A DNA stretch of 44,801 bases, taken from positions 1-44,801 of the forward strand of contig NZ_QLKQ01000064.1 in NCBI RefSeq assembly GCF_003349955.1. Direction: 5' to 3'. A program made the position numbers and the translations under genes. The DNA comes from Azospirillum brasilense (lineage in GTDB: Bacteria; Pseudomonadota; Alphaproteobacteria; Azospirillales; Azospirillaceae). This document shows, piece by piece, positions 40,966-44,801 of this stretch (the stretch's first letter is position 1; each line of letters opens with the position of its first letter). The notes under the pieces were generated by a model. The model had not been told where the DNA came from and made no database searches. It saw only the letters and a program-made list of their open reading frames with translations.

Positions 40966-40978
40966 GGCGGATGCAGCG

Positions 40979-41398
40979 TCAGGTCCCGGCGGGCGGCTCG
41001 GCCCCCTCGGTCGGGAAGTCGGCGGGAAAGGTAATCTCCAGCATCTCCAGATCGTCGGAATGGGCGATCTCCACATGCCGGATGCCCGGCGGCTGGTGCA
41101 CGCTGGAACCGGCCTGCAACAGCACCTCCCCCACGCCTTCGTAAGCGAACTTCACCCAGCCCTTCAGCACGTAGACCATCTGGAAATCCAGCGCGTGCCG
41201 GTGCCAGCCGCCATGCGACGGCTCGCCGGGGCGGGCGCGGATGACGTGGGCGCTCGCCTTGCCCGCCGTGGCGGCGCGGATGCCCAGGTCGCGGTATTCG
41301 AAGAAGGGCCGCAGCCCGTCGCGCTTGAAGTCCGCCGGATCGGCGTGGCTGACCGCGAAGGTCACTGAATCGTTCGCCGGCGCGTCGTTCTTGGACAT
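40979..41398 (-). CDS. Cupin domain protein
   Basis: 139 residues from ATG 41398, with GGGAGGAAA 5-6 nt upstream. A single small beta-barrel with the two cupin motifs: GGWHRHALDFQMVYVLKGWV (motif 1, His/His...Glu-type positions partly replaced) and SSVHQPPGIRHVEIAHSDD (motif 2). Cytoplasmic. Such proteins may be enzymes, sugar or ligand sensors, or metal binders. Divergent from the propionyl-CoA synthase gene with a 174-nt shared promoter region. Confidence 0.85.
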   Translation of the reverse strand: MSKNDAPANDSVTFAVSHADPADFKRDGLRPFFEYRDLGIRAATAGKASAHVIRARPGEPSHGGWHRHALDFQMVYVLKGWVKFAYEGVGEVLLQAGSSVHQPPGIRHVEIAHSDDLEMLEITFPADFPTEGAEPPAGT

Positions 41399-41481
41399 GC
41401 CGTTTCCTCCCGTTGTCATTGATTGCACCGAGTATGACCGAAAGCCGCGTATACGGCATACCCCCGCCGCGCACGGCGCCA

Positions 41482-41512
41482 TTGCGGCGGATGCAGGGCG
41501 CCGCGCTATAGT
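41482..41512 (+). promoter_or_regulatory. Possible promoter of the propionyl-CoA synthase gene
   Basis: TTGCGG (41482-41487) and TATAGT (41507-41512) are separated by 19 nt, slightly longer than ideal, about 60 nt before the start codon. GTATAC-containing symmetry further left (around 41447) could bind a regulator of either divergent gene. Confidence 0.3.
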
Positions 41513-41572
41513 GATGCCCGCCGCGCGCAAGACGTGGCCGCCAAGGAAGAAATGCCCGATCGGGAGGAAAGC

Positions 41573-44500
41573 ATGGATCACGCCGTCGCGGAGTCCGCCG
41601 GACAGCCGCCGCTGCCGCAGGACGTAGCCGTCAATCCCATCCGCTCCGCCGCGGACTGGCAGGGCCAGCGCGCCGCCTGCGCAGCCGATCCCGGCGCCTT
41701 CCACGGCGCCATCGCCGCACAGACGATCCACTGGTTCGACGGCGCGCACTGGCTGATGCGCGATGCCGACGGCGTCTGGCGCGGCTGGAACGCCACCACG
41801 GGTGAGACGGCCGAGCGGGCGGACTGGACGCCCTGGACGCAGGCCTTCGACGGGTCGGAGGCGCCCTTCTACCGCTGGTTCGCGGGCGGGATGACCAACG
41901 CCGCCTTCAACGAGGTGGACCGCCACGTCCTGTCCGGCCACGGGGCGGAGACCGCCTACTGGTACGAGGGCGACCGCTGGGACGCCGCGGCCAACGGCGG
42001 GCGCGGCGGCCCGGTCCATCACGTCACGCTGACCCGGCGCGAGCTGCTGATCCGCTCCGCGCTGGCCGCCCTGGCGCTGCGCGGGCTGGGGTTGAGGCAG
42101 GGTGACCGCATCGCGCTGAACATGCCCAACATCCTCGACCAGATCGTCTGGACCGAGGGGGCGAAGCGCCTCGGCGTCATCTACACCGCCGTCTTCGGCG
42201 GCTTCTCCGACAAGACGCTGTCCGACCGCATCGAGAACGCCGGCGCCCGCGTCGTCATCACCGCCGACGGCGCCAGCCGCAACGCCGAGATGGCGCCCTT
42301 CAAGGAAGCCTACAGCGACCCGGCGCTCGACCGCTTCGTCGCCCTGCCCACGGCGCTGCGCATCACCGAGGAGGTCCTGCGCGCCAAGCTGGGAGACGAC
42401 ACCCTGATGGAGCCGGTGCGCCGCGGCTTGGCGGGCGAGATCACCGTCGCCCCCGCCGACGTGATGCGCGAGCTGGGCCGCGCGCTGGACCGCGCCGGGA
42501 CGCTCGACGCCGCCACCGTGGCGGACCTGCGCGCCAGCGTCGCCGAGGCGCTGACCGCCGCCCCGCCACGGGTCGAGGCGGTGATCGTCGTCCGCCACGC
42601 CGGGCTTCCCGACATTCCCTGGACCGAGGGCCGCGACGTCTGGGCGCACGAGCTGCTGGCAAAGGCCGAGGCGGAGCTGTGCGCCGCCGCCGGCTTGGAC
42701 AACATGGAGGCGCTGCGCGCGCTGGACGACCGGGCGCTCTACGCCGCCGTGGCGAAGGCGGTTCCCTGCGTGCCGCTGGACGCCGAGTATCCACTGTTCA
42801 TCATCTACACCTCCGGTTCCACCGGGAAGCCGAAGGGCGTGGTGCATGTCCATGGCGGCTACGTCGCCGGCCTCGCCCACACCATGAAGGTCAGCTTCGA
42901 CGCCCTGCCGGGCCGCGACGCGATCTACGTCGTCGCCGATCCCGGCTGGATCACCGGCCAGAGCTACCTGATCACCGCCAGCCTCGCCGCCCGCATCCCC
43001 GGCATCGTGACGGAGGGGGCGCCGGTCTTCCCCAACGCCGGGCGCTTCGCCTCGATCATCGAGCGGCACAAGGTCACCATCTTCAAGGCGGGCGTGACCT
43101 TCCTGAAGACGGTCATGACCCACCCGGAGAACCGCGCCGACGTCGAGCGCTACGACCGCTCGTCCCTGCGGGTCGCCACCTTCTGCGCGGAGCCGACCAG
43201 CCCCGCCGTCCAGGCCTTCGGCATGGCGGTGATGACGCCGCAATACATCAACAGCTACTGGGCGACGGAGCATGGCGGCATCGTCTGGACCCACCCCTAC
43301 GGCAACCCCGACCAGCCGCTGCGCGCCGACGCCCACACCTACCCGCTGCCCTGGGTTCTCGGCGACGTCTGGGTGCCCGAAAGCGAGCCGGACGCCACGG
43401 GCCGCGTCGCCTTCCGCCCCGCCGAGGTCGAGGAGAAGGGCGAGATCGTCGTCACCGCCCCCTACCCCTACCTGACCCGCACCATCTGGGGCGACGCGGA
43501 CAACGTCGGCAAGCCCGGCTGGAAGGGCGACTTCGACCGCTTCGTGGCGACCTATTTCGGGCGCTTCCGCGACGCCGACGGCAAGCCGGTCTGGGCCTAC
43601 TTGCAGGGCGACTTCGCGCGGCGCTACGGGGACGGCCGCTTCAGCCTGCACGGGAGGTCCGACGACGTCATCAACGTGTCCGGCCACCGCATGGGGACGG
43701 AGGAGATCGAAGGCGCGATCCTGCGCGACAAGCAGATCAACCCCGACAGCCCGGTCGGCAACGTCATCGTGGTCGGCGCCCCCCACCGCGAGAAGGGACT
43801 GACCCCCGTCGCCTTCGTCCTTCCCGCCAAGGGCCGCGACCTCACCGCCGACGACGAGCGCCGGCTGAAGGATCTGGTGCGCCAGGAGAAGGGGGCGGTC
43901 GCCGTCCCCTCCGACATCCTCGCCGTCCCGGCCTTTCCCGAGACGCGCTCCGGCAAATACATGCGCCGCTTCCTGACGGCGATGATGAACGGGGAGCCGC
44001 TGGGCGACACCTCCACGCTCCGCAACCCGGAGTGCCTGACCGACCTGGAGGCCCGCATCGCCGCCTGGACGCGCGGCCAGCAGCGCGCGGAGGAACAGAC
44101 CCTCATCGAGCGGCAGCGCTTCCTGTCCGTCCAGTACGACCGGCTGGCCGAGGGCGTGCGCCTGGCAACGGTCACCATCGACAACCCGCCGGTCAACGCC
44201 CTGTCCGACCGTCTGCTCGACGAGCTGGACACGCTGGTCGCCCATCTCGCCCGGCGGACGGACGTGCGCGCCGTGGTGATCACCGGCACCGGCCGCAACT
44301 TCGTGGCCGGCGCCGACATCCGCCAGCTTCTCGACGAGGTGCGGGACGAGGACGAGGCCCGCGCCCTGCCCGCCAAGGCCCACGCCGTCTTCTGCGCCCT
44401 CGCCGCGCTGGACAAGCCGGTGTTCGCGGCGATCCGCGGCGTGGCTCTCGGCGGCGGCTGCGAACTGGCGATGGCCTGCCACGTCCGGGTGGCCGATCCG

Positions 44501-44801
44501 CGGGCGCGGCTGGGCCAGCCGGAGATCAACCTGTTCCTGCCGCCGGGCTATGGCGGCACGCAGCGTCTGCCGCGTTTGCTTCTCCGGAAGGACCCGGAGC
44601 GGGGGTACGGGCGGGCGCTGGAGATCCTGCTGTCCGGGCGCCAGATCGACGCCGGGACGGCGCTGGAGTATGGGCTGGTCGATGTGGTGGCGCGCGGCGC
44701 GGACGACGCGCTGACGCTGGCGAAGGCGATGGCGCGGGAGGCCGCCCTTGCCCCCACGAACACCCTTGCCCCCACCCTAACCCTCCCCCGCTTCGCAGGG
44801 G
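41573..44801 (+). CDS. Propionyl-CoA synthase, first two modules (partial, runs off the window)
   Basis: 1076 codons are visible without a stop. ATG 41573 has GGGAGGAAAGC upstream; ATG 41552 is in frame. Module 1 is an acyl-CoA synthetase: YTSGSTGKPKGV from 412, YWATEHGG, GRSDDVINVSGHRMGTEE from 694, and catalytic Lys795 in TRSGKYMRR. Module 2, from about 860, is an enoyl-CoA hydratase: FVAGADIRQL oxyanion-hole region, GGGCELAMACH with Glu964, RLGQPEINL with Glu984, GYGGTQRLPRL. The order and many segments (DPGAFHGAIA, SEAPFYRWF, FNEVDRHV, GRGGPV) match the trifunctional Chloroflexus propionyl-CoA synthase, whose third module is an enoyl-CoA reductase. It would convert 3-hydroxypropionate to propionyl-CoA. 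From codon about 1059 the frame enters a palindromic repeat, so whether the reductase follows in frame is not visible. Confidence 0.85.
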   Translation, partial: MDHAVAESAGQPPLPQDVAVNPIRSAADWQGQRAACAADPGAFHGAIAAQTIHWFDGAHWLMRDADGVWRGWNATTGETAERADWTPWTQAFDGSEAPFYRWFAGGMTNAAFNEVDRHVLSGHGAETAYWYEGDRWDAAANGGRGGPVHHVTLTRRELLIRSALAALALRGLGLRQGDRIALNMPNILDQIVWTEGAKRLGVIYTAVFGGFSDKTLSDRIENAGARVVITADGASRNAEMAPFKEAYSDPALDRFVALPTALRITEEVLRAKLGDDTLMEPVRRGLAGEITVAPADVMRELGRALDRAGTLDAATVADLRASVAEALTAAPPRVEAVIVVRHAGLPDIPWTEGRDVWAHELLAKAEAELCAAAGLDNMEALRALDDRALYAAVAKAVPCVPLDAEYPLFIIYTSGSTGKPKGVVHVHGGYVAGLAHTMKVSFDALPGRDAIYVVADPGWITGQSYLITASLAARIPGIVTEGAPVFPNAGRFASIIERHKVTIFKAGVTFLKTVMTHPENRADVERYDRSSLRVATFCAEPTSPAVQAFGMAVMTPQYINSYWATEHGGIVWTHPYGNPDQPLRADAHTYPLPWVLGDVWVPESEPDATGRVAFRPAEVEEKGEIVVTAPYPYLTRTIWGDADNVGKPGWKGDFDRFVATYFGRFRDADGKPVWAYLQGDFARRYGDGRFSLHGRSDDVINVSGHRMGTEEIEGAILRDKQINPDSPVGNVIVVGAPHREKGLTPVAFVLPAKGRDLTADDERRLKDLVRQEKGAVAVPSDILAVPAFPETRSGKYMRRFLTAMMNGEPLGDTSTLRNPECLTDLEARIAAWTRGQQRAEEQTLIERQRFLSVQYDRLAEGVRLATVTIDNPPVNALSDRLLDELDTLVAHLARRTDVRAVVITGTGRNFVAGADIRQLLDEVRDEDEARALPAKAHAVFCALAALDKPVFAAIRGVALGGGCELAMACHVRVADPRARLGQPEINLFLPPGYGGTQRLPRLLLRKDPERGYGRALEILLSGRQIDAGTALEYGLVDVVARGADDALTLAKAMAREAALAPTNTLAPTLTLPRFAG
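44766..44801. repeat. Palindromic repeat, family A copy 4 (cut by the window end)
   Basis: TTGCCCCCACCCTAACCC then TCCCCCGCTTCGCAGGGG matches the right end of copies 2 and 3 in reverse orientation. An extra TTGCCCCCAC occurs 18 nt earlier (44748). It lies in the open frame of the propionyl-CoA synthase gene, right after the hydratase module. Confidence 0.7.

Larger units (their letters stand above)
40655..40978. other. 324-nt intergenic region with palindrome and unassigned terminator
   Basis: No gene is supported here. It contains the palindrome at 40747-40766 and a plus-strand terminator-like hairpin at 40919-40965, described separately. It also carries the upstream region of the membrane-protein gene starting at 40654. 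Confidence 0.6.

Noticed and set aside
40979..44482. Minus-strand open frame of more than 1000 codons opposite the propionyl-CoA synthase gene
   Set aside because: It is the mirror of a strongly GC-biased gene. Its translation is low-complexity (Gly, Val, Ala, Arg, His-rich) with no domain until the real cupin at its 3' end, which has its own Shine-Dalgarno and start at 41398.
1..44801. CRISPR arrays, tRNA or rRNA genes, insertion sequences, prophage genes
   Set aside because: No regularly spaced direct repeats, no cloverleaf or rRNA sequence and no transposase or integrase motif was seen. The palindromic repeats present carry no coding gene of their own.

Overview
The window is high-GC DNA (roughly two thirds G+C by eye) with strongly GC-biased third codon positions and compact, mostly Shine-Dalgarno-led genes. 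Its content (two branched-chain-type ABC operons, one of them a complete urea transporter urtABCDE, a RutR-like TetR regulator, a DUF3126 protein, an apparent alpha-r8/mmgR-type small RNA and many palindromic intergenic repeats) points to an alphaproteobacterium, most likely Azospirillum or a close relative. That assignment is inference. No tRNA, rRNA, CRISPR array, transposase or phage gene was seen.

Layout. 1-2380: the tail of an unknown gene, then a polysaccharide-export lipoprotein and an outer-membrane beta-barrel protein, each with its own terminator. 2381-3264: nearly gene-free. 3265-8550: a MarR regulator followed by an operon for a branched-chain amino acid-type ABC transporter (binding protein, fused LivH-LivM permease, LivG, LivF). 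8575-9721: a small helical protein and trehalose-phosphatase. 9722-10224: a candidate sRNA gene with three hairpins. 10225-12964: N-acetylglucosamine salvage (nagA on +, nagK on -), with a 20-residue membrane microprotein and a small unknown protein between them. 13172-17363: a membrane-anchored ankyrin protein with a degenerate ATPase-like head, convergent with a chemoreceptor. 17866-25325: an M20 dipeptidase and the urtABCDE operon, all on the minus strand.

25539-34045 (all minus): a seven-gene catabolic operon with a TetR regulator upstream. It encodes an NMT1-type ABC importer (permease, binding protein, ATPase), an enolase-superfamily enzyme, a Gfo/Idh dehydrogenase, a DUF993 aldolase-like enzyme and a TIM-barrel isomerase. 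A perfect 22-bp palindrome overlaps the inferred -10 element of this operon, so the TetR protein probably represses it. The substrate is unknown. 34138-39440: two neighbouring caspase-fold proteins. One keeps the His/Cys dyad and carries a C-terminal formylglycine-generating-enzyme-like domain. The other has lost both catalytic residues and ends in MORN repeats. 39700-41398: a DUF3126 protein, a two-helix membrane protein and a cupin.

41573-44801 (+, cut by the window end): a large CoA-ligase/enoyl-CoA-hydratase fusion. Its continuous frame reads as the first two modules of trifunctional propionyl-CoA synthase, the 3-hydroxypropionate-to-propionyl-CoA enzyme of the 3-hydroxypropionate bi-cycle.

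The most unusual signal is a set of palindromic repeats (family A about 105-112 bp; family B about 125-130 bp). Several sit between cistrons, including just after the binding-protein gene in both branched-chain-type ABC operons. Two family-A copies lie inside reading frames: one supplies about 35 N-terminal residues of the enolase-like protein, and one interrupts the propionyl-CoA synthase at the end of its hydratase module.
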